Below are positions 1 to 4,597 of a DNA stretch of 7,337 bases, piece after piece; within the stretch, counting starts at the first letter, position 1; each line of letters opens with the position of its first letter. Below the pieces are notes generated by a model that did not search any database, had not been told where the DNA came from, and saw nothing but the letters and a program-made list of their open reading frames with translations. The translations under genes and the position numbers were made by a program. This stretch comes from an uncultured Clostridia bacterium (lineage in GTDB: Bacteria; Bacillota; Clostridia; Christensenellales; CAG-138), in NCBI GenBank assembly GCA_946183765.1, contig CAMHDC010000059.1:1-7337 (forward strand). The letters run 5' to 3'.

Positions 1-545
1 ATAACCTCGGCGTAGGTGAAGGCGCCGACGTAACCGACCTTGGCTTCCTCAGCGGTGAACTGGCCGGCGGCGATCATCTCATTGAGCTTCATGCCGGCGA
101 CCACGCCCGCCAGGTAACGGCCCTCATAGATGGCCGCGAAGGCGTTGTGGTAGTTGGGCAGGTTCTCGGTGTGAGCCTTGGTGCCGGTGGAGTGGCAGAA
201 CTGAACGTTGGGGAACTCCTTGGCGGCCTGGATCATGTAGTCCTCATGACCGAAGCTGTCGGCGAAGACGGCGATGCAGCCGGAGCTGGCCATATCGGCG
301 GCAGTCTCGTAGCAGCTGTTGTCCTCGTTGATGCCGGTCTTCAGGACCATCTCGACACCCAGCTTCTCGCAGGCGGCCTTGGCGGCGTTGATGAAGTTCA
401 GGTCGTAGGTGGACTGCTCGTCATGGAGGCAGATGAAGCCAACCTTGACTTTCTTTGCGGGCTCTTCGGCCGGCTGGCTGCCCTTGCAGCCAACGATGGC
501 GAGAACCATCACCAGACACATCACGATTGCCAAAAAGCGTTTCAT
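1..545 (-). CDS. BMP/PnrA-family substrate-binding lipoprotein, 3' end outside window
   Basis: The frame starts at an ATG at 545 and stays open to the left edge, giving 181 complete residues plus two bases of the next codon; it has no stop in the window. The N-terminus MKRFLAIVMCLVMVLAIVGC is a lipoprotein signal peptide with lipobox IVGC, so Cys20 is the likely lipidated residue. A short polar linker (KGSQPAEEPAKK) leads into a periplasmic-binding fold starting KVKVGFICLHDE. The later stretch AHTENLPNYHNAFAAIYEGR followed by YLAGVVAGMKL is characteristic of the BMP (Med/PnrA) family, whose studied members bind nucleosides for ABC importers. The ligand here is unknown. AGGAGG lies 10 bases before the ATG (GGAGGAAG extends it). 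Codons are strongly biased (AAG, GCC, CTG, AAC), more so than in neighbouring genes, which hints at high expression. Permease and ATPase genes would be expected further left. The family call is by recognition of motifs, not by search. Confidence 0.88.
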   Translation of the reverse strand, partial: MKRFLAIVMCLVMVLAIVGCKGSQPAEEPAKKVKVGFICLHDEQSTYDLNFINAAKAACEKLGVEMVLKTGINEDNSCYETAADMASSGCIAVFADSFGHEDYMIQAAKEFPNVQFCHSTGTKAHTENLPNYHNAFAAIYEGRYLAGVVAGMKLNEMIAAGQFTAEEAKVGYVGAFTYAEV

Positions 546-579
546 TAAGATACTTCCTCCTGTTTATAGGTTTTATTGC

Positions 580-592
580 AGACCTGTGGTCT
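580..592. repeat. 13-base perfect palindrome in the lipoprotein leader
   Basis: AGACC-TGT-GGTCT is a perfect 5-base inverted repeat with a 3-base centre. It lies 35 bases upstream of the lipoprotein start codon, within its probable 5' leader. It could be a short operator or a small RNA hairpin. It is short enough to occur by chance. Confidence 0.25.
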
Positions 593-669
593 TACAATCC
601 GTTGGATCGTTCGTTTCATTGCAGCGAAATATGAATGAAAATACTATCGCACATTAAAACGTTACACAT

Positions 670-698
670 ATTTTATCAGAAAAAAAGTAATTTGTACA
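670..698 (-). promoter_or_regulatory. Weak candidate promoter for the lipoprotein gene
   Basis: On the minus strand TGTACA (698-693), a 17-base spacer and TAAAAT (675-670) resemble a sigma-A promoter, with two mismatches in the -35 and one in the -10. Transcription would begin near 663 and give a leader of about 118 bases. Spacing is ideal, but AT-rich DNA gives many such matches, so this is only the best candidate. Confidence 0.3.
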
Positions 699-788
699 GC
701 CATGAATTTTAGAATCTCACAAAAAACAGGGCCAAGCGAAATAATAAATGATAACGGATTATTCTTTTTGGAAAACGCACAAAAAGAT

Positions 789-817
789 TTGAAAACAGAA
801 GAGCCATAGGATATACT
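789..817 (+). promoter_or_regulatory. Sigma-A-type promoter of the alcohol dehydrogenase gene
   Basis: TTGAAA (789-794), a 17-base spacer and TATACT (812-817) match the vegetative promoter consensus with one -35 mismatch and one -10 mismatch. The expected start near 824 leaves a short leader of about 22 bases holding GGGAGG (834-839), six bases before the ATG at 846. No operator is evident. Confidence 0.8.
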
Positions 818-845
818 GGTATCATCTTTAACAGGGAGGCTGTCT

Positions 846-2027
846 ATGAACGGAGATTTTACACTGTATACGCCCACCAAAGTGGTTTTTGGCCGGAGGA
901 CGGAGGAGAAGACGGGGGAACTGGTCCGCGCCTTCGGCGGCAGCCGGGTACTCATCCATTACGGCGGCAGCAGCGCCGTGCGCTCCGGTCTCATCGACCG
1001 GGTGAAGGATTCGCTGGATAAAGCCGGCATTTTCCATGTGGAGCTGGGCGGCGTGGTGCCCAATCCCCAGCTTTCGAAGGTGTATGAAGGAATCGAGCTC
1101 GCCAAGGCCAACGGCGTGGACTTTATCCTGGCTGTGGGCGGCGGCTCCGTCATCGACTCGGCCAAGGCTATCGCCTACGCTCTCGCCGAACCCGAATTCG
1201 ACGTGAAGGACCTCTATGAGCATACCCGCACAGCGAAGGGCTGCTTCCCCATCGGGACCGTGCTGACCATCGCCGCTTCGGGCAGCGAAATGAGCGACAG
1301 CAGCGTCATCTCCTACGAGTATAAGAAGCGGGGCTATAACAGCGATCTGTGCCGGCCCAAGTTCGCCATAATGAACCCGGAACTCACCATGACCCTACCT
1401 GACTATCAGACCTGCGCGGGCTGCTCCGATATCCTCATGCACACCCTGGAACGGTACTTCACCAACGGCAGCAAACTGGATATCACCGACGCCCTGGCGG
1501 AAGGGCTCCTGCGCACGGTCATGCAGTACGCTGCCATTCTTCACAAGGATCCCCAGAATTACCGGGCTCGGGCCGAGATTATGTGGGCGGGGAGCCTGTC
1601 CCACAACGGCCTCACCGGCTGCGGCAACGACGGAAACGACTTTGCTTCCCACCGGTTGGAGCATGAGCTGGGCGCTCTCTACGGAGTCACTCACGGAGCG
1701 GGTCTCACCGCCGTCTGGCCCAGCTGGGCGAGGTATGTGTACAGGAACTGTCTGCCGCGGTTCGTCAAGTTTGCCGTGAACGTCATGGGCGTGGCAAAGG
1801 AGGGAACCGACGAGGATGTGGCCCTGAAGGGCATCGCGGCCATGGAAGACTACTTCAGGTCCATCGGCATGCCCGTGACCATTCGCGAGCTGCTGGGCAA
1901 GGAGATCTCGGAGGATGAGATACGGCTCCTGGCCAAGAACTGCGCTTTGGCCACCGGCGGCAAGGTAGGCAGCGCCATGACCTTATACGAAGAGGACATG
2001 GCCAATATTTTCCGCATGGCGAAATAA
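846..2027 (+). CDS. Iron-containing alcohol dehydrogenase (butanol dehydrogenase-like)
   Basis: A 393-residue cytosolic group III alcohol dehydrogenase that interconverts aldehydes and alcohols with NAD(P)H, probably a fermentation or aldehyde-removal enzyme. The N-terminal dinucleotide-binding half carries HYGGSS (38-43) and GGGSVIDSAK (98-107). The C-terminal helical half carries the metal ligands expected from the YqhD/butanol dehydrogenase subgroup: Asp195 and His199 (SDILMHTLERY), His269 (ASHRLEHEL) and His283 (THGAGL), so the enzyme should be active. Length is normal for the family (about 385-395). HYGGSS lacks the acidic residue found in NAD-preferring relatives such as FucO, suggesting NADPH use (inference). 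The ATG is set by GGGAGG six bases upstream and by a start typical of the family (YTPTKVVFG). It is a single-gene transcription unit with its own promoter and terminator. The physiological substrate cannot be read from sequence. Confidence 0.93.
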   Translation: MNGDFTLYTPTKVVFGRRTEEKTGELVRAFGGSRVLIHYGGSSAVRSGLIDRVKDSLDKAGIFHVELGGVVPNPQLSKVYEGIELAKANGVDFILAVGGGSVIDSAKAIAYALAEPEFDVKDLYEHTRTAKGCFPIGTVLTIAASGSEMSDSSVISYEYKKRGYNSDLCRPKFAIMNPELTMTLPDYQTCAGCSDILMHTLERYFTNGSKLDITDALAEGLLRTVMQYAAILHKDPQNYRARAEIMWAGSLSHNGLTGCGNDGNDFASHRLEHELGALYGVTHGAGLTAVWPSWARYVYRNCLPRFVKFAVNVMGVAKEGTDEDVALKGIAAMEDYFRSIGMPVTIRELLGKEISEDEIRLLAKNCALATGGKVGSAMTLYEEDMANIFRMAK

Positions 2028-2043
2028 CAGGCTGAGAGAATTG

Positions 2044-2072
2044 AGGAGGCGTCTGAAGGGCGCCTCCTTTTT
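2044..2072 (+). terminator. Intrinsic terminator of the alcohol dehydrogenase gene
   Basis: AGGAGGCG (2044-2051) pairs with CGCCTCCT (2061-2068) around a 9-base loop, followed by T5 (2068-2072). It begins 17 bases after the stop codon. The ABC-F gene converges and stops at 2074. On the minus strand the same stem is followed by CAATTCTCTC without a T run, so it is a weaker terminator in that direction. Confidence 0.88.
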
Positions 2073-2073
2073 G

Positions 2074-3606
2074 TTACCGATAGATGCGGTGCAATCCGTC
2101 TTCCCTAAGGGAATACAGCACGGGCGTGACCTCCTCTATGAACTTCCGGTCGTGGGAAACAGCAAGAATACAACCGGGGAACTCACGGAGAAGCTTGCGG
2201 ACGGCAGGGCAGGAGAGAGGGCTGAAATTGCGCGTTGGCTCGTCCAGAAGCAGGACGTTGCTCTTATCCAATATGGCTTTGAGCAGCAGAAGCTTGGCCC
2301 GCTGACCGCCGGAAAGATCGCTGACGGCATGGTTCATCTCGTCCGTTGTATATTTCATACTGCCCAGGTAAATACGCGCTTTCGTCACGCTTTCCTTATC
2401 CCCGTCCGGGGCCAGGAATTCTTCTGGCCGCATGGAATAGCTGACGCCCTCTCCGTAGCGCTGGGGCATGTAGGTGCATCGTATATCCTTGCGGGCAAGA
2501 AGCTCCCGGGCGATCCGGTCCATGAGGGTGCTCTTGCCGCAGCCGTTGGGACCCAGGATGCATATCTTTAGAGGGCCTACGATCTTCAGCCGCACGTCCC
2601 GGGACAGGACCCTGTCCCCGACGCAAAGCTCGTCCAGCACATAGTCCAAAACCACCTTGCCTCGGCTCAGCTCGATGCCCGGCTCCCACTTCGGGAGGAT
2701 GGCCCACTCCGCCTCAGGAAGCTGGGTCAGGCTTTCCTCCTCCTTGTCGAGACGGCGTCCCATGGACTTCACGGCGTGCATCTTCTTCTTCAGCAGCCGG
2801 CCCCCGGAGGGATCACCCCGGCTGATGGAATCTTGGGCGTGCTCCACAGCGTTGTAGATGGACAGATACCGGTCCTTCTTTTTCTGAAAATCTGCTTTTT
2901 CAAATCTGGCCTGCTGTTCCTGATGAGCGAATTGCCGTTCCCGTTTCTCCATATACGTCCGATACCCTTCCCGGGACACGGTGGATCGGCAGATGCTTTT
3001 GCGGCGCACCTGCTCCAGGTGGATGATCACGTCAGCCGTTTCCTCCAAAAGGACCTCGTCATGGGAGATATAGAGGATGGCTCCGGGAAAAGCGTTCATA
3101 AAGCCGGAGAGCCATTCCAGGGTCTCGATGTCCAAATCGTTGGAGGGCTCGTCCAGCAGCAGGATATCGCATCGGCTCAGGAGCAGCCCGGCCATCTGGA
3201 CCTTCACCCGTTCGCCGCCGGAAAGGGTATCCAGGGGCCGCGCTTCCTCGAACAGGGCGGGGGAGAGACCAAGGCGATCAGCCACGTCGTTGATCTCCCT
3301 GGGGGACAGGGCATAGAACCCGCAGATGCCCTCCATGTAGGCGCAGACAGGCAGAACCTTCTCCTCTGCCGGCAGCTCCTGGGGAAGATATCCCATCTTG
3401 CCGTCTATGATCCGCTGACCACGGACCTCAGCGTAGCTTTCCACCAAATCGGGATCGTAAATCCATTTCAGCAGGGTGGACTTTCCGTTGCCCTCCTCGC
3501 CGATGAGAGCCGCCCGTTCGCCTTTATGCAGCGTGAAAGAGAGGTCGTCTGCCAACAGACGATCATCATTTTTCGAACGTATAGTAACATTTCTGATTTG
3601 CAGCAT
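2074..3606 (-). CDS. ABC-F family ATPase (ribosome-acting, possible antibiotic-resistance type)
   Basis: 510 residues with two ABC ATPase domains and no membrane segment, so an ABC-F protein that acts on ribosomes in the cytosol, not a transporter. Numbered from the ATG at 3606: domain 1 has Walker A GEEGNGKST (36-44), LSGGE (128-132), Walker B ILLLDEPSNDLD (148-159, Glu153) and His182. A charged helical interdomain linker spans about 193-313. Domain 2 has GPNGCGKST (352-360), LSGGQ (431-435), VLLLDEP (Glu456) and His485. Both catalytic glutamates are present. The second D-loop reads TRNFSP instead of the usual TNHLD. The ATG at 3606 is preferred because GGAGG (3612-3616) ends five bases before it and the protein then begins MLQIRNVTIR as ABC-F proteins do. 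An in-frame GTG at 3627 would add seven residues but has no good ribosome-binding site. The structured leader suggests drug- or ribosome-responsive control, which favours a resistance role, but the subclass and any drug target are unknown. Confidence 0.9.
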   Translation of the reverse strand: MLQIRNVTIRSKNDDRLLADDLSFTLHKGERAALIGEEGNGKSTLLKWIYDPDLVESYAEVRGQRIIDGKMGYLPQELPAEEKVLPVCAYMEGICGFYALSPREINDVADRLGLSPALFEEARPLDTLSGGERVKVQMAGLLLSRCDILLLDEPSNDLDIETLEWLSGFMNAFPGAILYISHDEVLLEETADVIIHLEQVRRKSICRSTVSREGYRTYMEKRERQFAHQEQQARFEKADFQKKKDRYLSIYNAVEHAQDSISRGDPSGGRLLKKKMHAVKSMGRRLDKEEESLTQLPEAEWAILPKWEPGIELSRGKVVLDYVLDELCVGDRVLSRDVRLKIVGPLKICILGPNGCGKSTLMDRIARELLARKDIRCTYMPQRYGEGVSYSMRPEEFLAPDGDKESVTKARIYLGSMKYTTDEMNHAVSDLSGGQRAKLLLLKAILDKSNVLLLDEPTRNFSPLSCPAVRKLLREFPGCILAVSHDRKFIEEVTPVLYSLREDGLHRIYR

Positions 3607-3608
3607 AT

Positions 3609-3644
3609 CTGCCTCCGGTTTCCGCACTCAAAACTCACCGGCAG
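3609..3644 (-). promoter_or_regulatory. Hairpin that can mask the ABC-F ribosome-binding site
   Basis: On the minus strand CTGCCGGT (3644-3637) can pair with ACC and GGCAG of ACCGGAGGCAG (3619-3609), leaving GGA bulged. The paired 3' arm contains the GGAGG ribosome-binding site of the ABC-F gene. The loop is 17 bases. This would reduce initiation unless opened, for example by a ribosome translating the leader. Seen by eye; no folding energy was computed. Confidence 0.45.
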
Positions 3645-3699
3645 AATAGAAAAAGCCTGCGGTCGTGATCCTTTGAGCGCACATACAAAGCGACACCAT
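3628..3699 (-). CDS. Possible 23-codon leader ORF ending at the ABC-F gene
   Basis: ATG at 3699 opens a 23-codon frame beginning MVSLCMCAQ and ending TGA at 3628-3630. It runs through the leader terminator hairpin and into the hairpin that masks the ABC-F ribosome-binding site. The TGA is followed directly, in the same frame, by GTG (3627) and then the ABC-F sequence. No convincing ribosome-binding site precedes the ATG, so it may simply be an open frame by chance. If translated, it would melt both hairpins. Confidence 0.25.
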   Translation of the reverse strand: MVSLCMCAQRITTAGFFYSAGEF

Positions 3700-3710
3700 G
3701 ATGCCGCAGG
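3650..3710 (-). terminator. Terminator-like hairpin in the ABC-F leader (attenuator candidate)
   Basis: On the minus strand CCTGCGG (3710-3704) pairs with CCGCAGG (3662-3656), followed by C and T5 (3654-3650). The 41-base interior can extend the stem through GTG/CAC and CTTTG/CAAAG with small internal loops and a 10-base apical loop. It lies between the promoter at 3782-3811 and the ABC-F start, so full expression would require reading through it. This is the hallmark layout of transcription attenuation. The G-C stem is only seven pairs, so strength is uncertain. Confidence 0.55.
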
Positions 3711-3733
3711 AATAATGTAGCGTTCAAAATCGA

Positions 3734-3745
3734 TCAGTTGCGCAT
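3734..3745 (-). CDS. Possible three-codon leader ORF (Met-Arg-Asn)
   Basis: ATG CGC AAC TGA lies early in the ABC-F leader, about 30 bases after the predicted transcription start and 23 bases before the terminator hairpin. AAAGGAG precedes it, but AGGAG (3765-3761) is 15 bases from the ATG, which is long. An in-frame ATT at 3754 would sit at an ideal six bases and give a six-codon peptide. Very short leader ORFs precede attenuators of some regulated ABC-F genes. Translation here is unproven. Confidence 0.3.
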   Translation of the reverse strand: MRN

Positions 3746-3781
3746 GCCTTGAATGAAGTGCTCCTTTGTTTTGCTAGAAGT

Positions 3782-3811
3782 AGTATAAAGGCTGCGGGGG
3801 TGATCTGTCAA
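3782..3811 (-). promoter_or_regulatory. Near-consensus sigma-A promoter for the ABC-F gene
   Basis: On the minus strand a perfect TTGACA (3811-3806), an 18-base spacer and TATACT (3787-3782) form a strong vegetative promoter. The predicted start is near 3775, about 169 bases before the ABC-F ATG. A strong promoter combined with a long structured leader fits control after initiation. Confidence 0.82.
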
Positions 3812-3816
3812 GCTTG

Positions 3817-3900
3817 TTCGGATCCACACCGTCTTCCAATAGCCGAAAACAAAACCACCCGGCCCCCAAATACTCGCGTGTTCGCCGGGGTGGGATTCGA
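3817..3900. repeat. Left copy (block A) of a tRNA-3'-end-derived repeat
   Basis: Positions 3817-3860 align with 3971-4014 in 38 of 46 columns by eye, and GGTGGGATTCGA (3889-3900) is identical to 4042-4053. Both ends are offset by 153-154 bases, so A and B look like tandem duplicates. Block A is the more decayed: its T-arm-like end has lost one base compared with the real tRNA. It sits directly upstream of the ABC-F promoter -35. Confidence 0.7.
3846..3893 (-). terminator. Probable intrinsic terminator in block A
   Basis: On the minus strand CCACCCCGGC (3893-3884) pairs with GCCGGGTGG (3863-3855) with one bulged C and a loop of about 20 bases, followed by TTTTGTTTT (3854-3846). It occupies the same place in block A as the tRNA-Ser terminator does in block B. 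It would stop leftward transcripts before the ABC-F promoter. Confidence 0.5.
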
Positions 3901-3969
3901 CCCGCGCGGCGGCGCGGGCCATGGGTGCGGCTCTGAGGCTCCGCAGGAGCCTCATTCACTCCCGCACCC
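3901..3969. other. GC-rich nested palindromes between the two repeat blocks
   Basis: CCCGCGC (3901-3907) pairs with GCGCGGG (3912-3918) around GGCG. Next, GGGTGCGG (3923-3930) pairs with CCGCACCC (3962-3969), enclosing TGAGGCTCC (3934-3942) paired with GGAGCCTCA (3946-3954) around GCA. The flanking GGTGGGATTCGA (3889-3900) and TTCGAACCCCACC (3971-3983) can pair as an outer stem, giving a three-way-junction shape. It occupies the slot where a tRNA would sit in a duplicate of block B, yet it does not fold as a tRNA. It may be a structured RNA or a mobile palindromic element. No function is known to me. Confidence 0.55.
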
Positions 3970-3970
3970 G

Positions 3971-4054
3971 TTCGAACCCCACCGTCTCCAATGAGCCAAA
4001 AACAAATGCCACCCGAGGGTGGCTTTGTTTTTGGCGGAGACGGTGGGATTCGAA
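3971..4054. repeat. Block B: inverted duplication of the tRNA-Ser 3' end and terminator
   Basis: The left arm 3971-4014 is the reverse complement of the right arm 4017-4054 with 37 of 38 right-arm bases matched; the left arm carries two extra insertions (AATGA at 3990-3994 and T at 4007). The right arm holds the T-arm, acceptor 3' strand, GCCA end and terminator of the tRNA-Ser gene. The left arm is therefore a facing copy of a tRNA 3' end without a tRNA body. The arms meet at the GCCACCC/GGGTGGC terminator stem. Confidence 0.85.
3998..4023 (-). terminator. Intrinsic terminator of the tRNA-Ser gene
   Basis: On the minus strand GCCACC-CTCG-GGTGGC (4023-4008) is followed by ATTTGTTTTT (4007-3998). 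It begins eight bases after the encoded CCA end. Because the surrounding DNA is palindromic, the plus strand also reads a stem followed by TTTGTTTTT, so it could terminate in both directions. Confidence 0.88.
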
Positions 4055-4120
4055 CCCACGTGCGCTTTCACGCAAACTGATTTCGAGTCAGCCCCGTTAT
4101 GACCACTTCGATACGTCTCC
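4032..4120 (-). tRNA. tRNA-Ser (anticodon CGA)
   Basis: The minus strand folds as a complete tRNA: acceptor GGAGACG (4120-4114) with CGTCTCC (4042-4036), anticodon stem GCTGA/TCAGT around loop CTCGAAA, T-arm GTGGG-TTCGAAT-CCCAC, G discriminator and an encoded CCA (4034-4032). The long variable arm (TGCG...CGCA) marks a class II tRNA. Anticodon CGA at 4083-4085 reads the serine codon UCG. It has its own promoter just upstream and a terminator just downstream, and lies 36 bases past the tadA stop codon. Confidence 0.97.
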
Positions 4121-4131
4121 AAGCAGAGGGT

Positions 4132-4160
4132 AGTATACCGTATCGGTTGAAAAAAATCAA
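4132..4160 (-). promoter_or_regulatory. Promoter of the tRNA-Ser gene
   Basis: On the minus strand TTGATT (4160-4155), a 17-base spacer and TATACT (4137-4132) form a good sigma-A promoter, placing the start near 4125, about five bases before the mature tRNA 5' end. The -35 element overlaps the stop codon of tadA (4157-4159). The tRNA can therefore be made independently of the upstream operon. Confidence 0.77.
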
Positions 4161-4597
4161 CGCTTTCTTTGAAAGAATTCCGTGAGCAAAGCGGCGCAGT
4201 CCGCTTCCAGGACCCCGCCCCAGGTCTCCACGGAGTGGTAGAACCAATGATCCGTCAAGTCCAACCGGGAGCCGGTGCAGCCGCAACTTGGGTCGAAAGT
4301 ACCGAATACCAATCGGGGGAGCTTTAGAAGCACCATAGCTCCGGCGCACATGGCGCAGGGCTCCATGGTCACATAAAGTGTACATCCTGTCAGGAAGCCG
4401 AGTTTTTGCTGGGCTTCTTTCAGGGCAAGTACTTCCGCATGCAGGGTGGGATCGTTCTGCTGCCGGGATAGGTTGTGAGCCCGTGCCACGATCTCTTCGT
4501 CCTTGACGACGATCGCTCCTACAGGCACCTCGTCCTCCCGGAGGGCGTACCGAGCTTCCTCCAGCGCTTCCCGCATCCAGCGCTCGTCATTCGTCAA
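4157..4597 (-). CDS. tadA: tRNA-specific adenosine deaminase TadA
   Basis: A 146-residue zinc deaminase that converts adenosine 34 to inosine in tRNA-Arg(ACG), allowing it to read CGU, CGC and CGA. The active site is intact: HAE at 53-55 (zinc ligand His53, proton shuttle Glu55) and PCAMC at 80-84 (zinc ligands Cys81 and Cys84). The body (EVPVGAIVV, then HNLSRQQNDPTLHAEVLAL) is typical of bacterial TadA, as is the length. The start is a TTG at 4597: AGGAGG lies nine bases upstream inside truA, and only this start gives the usual N-terminus MTNDERWMREALEEA. The next ATG (4576) would remove seven conserved residues. It overlaps truA by 11 bases, so the two are probably translationally coupled. 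It could be confused with guanine or cytosine deaminases, but the motif spacing fits TadA. Confidence 0.95.
   Translation of the reverse strand: MTNDERWMREALEEARYALREDEVPVGAIVVKDEEIVARAHNLSRQQNDPTLHAEVLALKEAQQKLGFLTGCTLYVTMEPCAMCAGAMVLLKLPRLVFGTFDPSCGCTGSRLDLTDHWFYHSVETWGGVLEADCAALLTEFFQRKR

Larger units (their letters stand above)
546..788. other. AT-rich divergent intergenic spacer
   Basis: Spacer between the minus-strand lipoprotein gene and the plus-strand alcohol dehydrogenase gene. It is markedly richer in A and T than the coding DNA on either side, especially from about 620. Apart from the lipoprotein ribosome-binding site (554-559 on the plus strand), a weak minus-strand promoter candidate and a small perfect palindrome at 580-592, I see no gene, RNA gene or riboswitch. 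Confidence 0.6.

Noticed and set aside
147..657. Plus-strand open frames at 147-548 and 409-657
   Set aside because: Both oppose the lipoprotein gene or run into its leader; the minus frame has a lipobox, family motifs and a ribosome-binding site.
768..785. Catabolite-repression (cre-like) site TGGAAAACGCACAA
   Set aside because: It has one extra base between the TGNAAN and CG parts of the consensus, so it is a poor match.
546..845. Purine riboswitch upstream of the BMP-type gene
   Set aside because: Such riboswitches can precede nucleoside/purine uptake genes, but I found no conserved purine aptamer core on either strand here.
3628..3630. Selenocysteine or programmed readthrough at the TGA before the ABC-F GTG
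   Set aside because: The ABC-F domain starts normally at MLQIRNV with a good ribosome-binding site, and no SECIS-like hairpin was evident right after the TGA.
2776..3720. Plus-strand open frame (314 codons) opposite the ABC-F gene
   Set aside because: It mirrors the ABC-F coding frame with all its motifs; high-GC coding DNA often leaves such open complements.
3878..3966. A second tRNA gene (degenerate) in the first repeat period
   Set aside because: Only a T-arm-like GGG-TCGAAT-CCC remains, one base short; there is no matching acceptor 5' strand or anticodon arm.
3734..4133. Several open frames of 61-81 codons on both strands around the tRNA and repeats
   Set aside because: They translate across the tRNA, terminators and palindromes (for example the DSNPRALSRKL string is the tRNA read as protein), so they are not genes.
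4150..4175. Terminator after tadA: CTTTC-AAA-GAAAG with T7 downstream
   Set aside because: The stem is five mostly A-T pairs with a 3-base loop inside the coding end, and six bases separate it from the T run; too weak to call.
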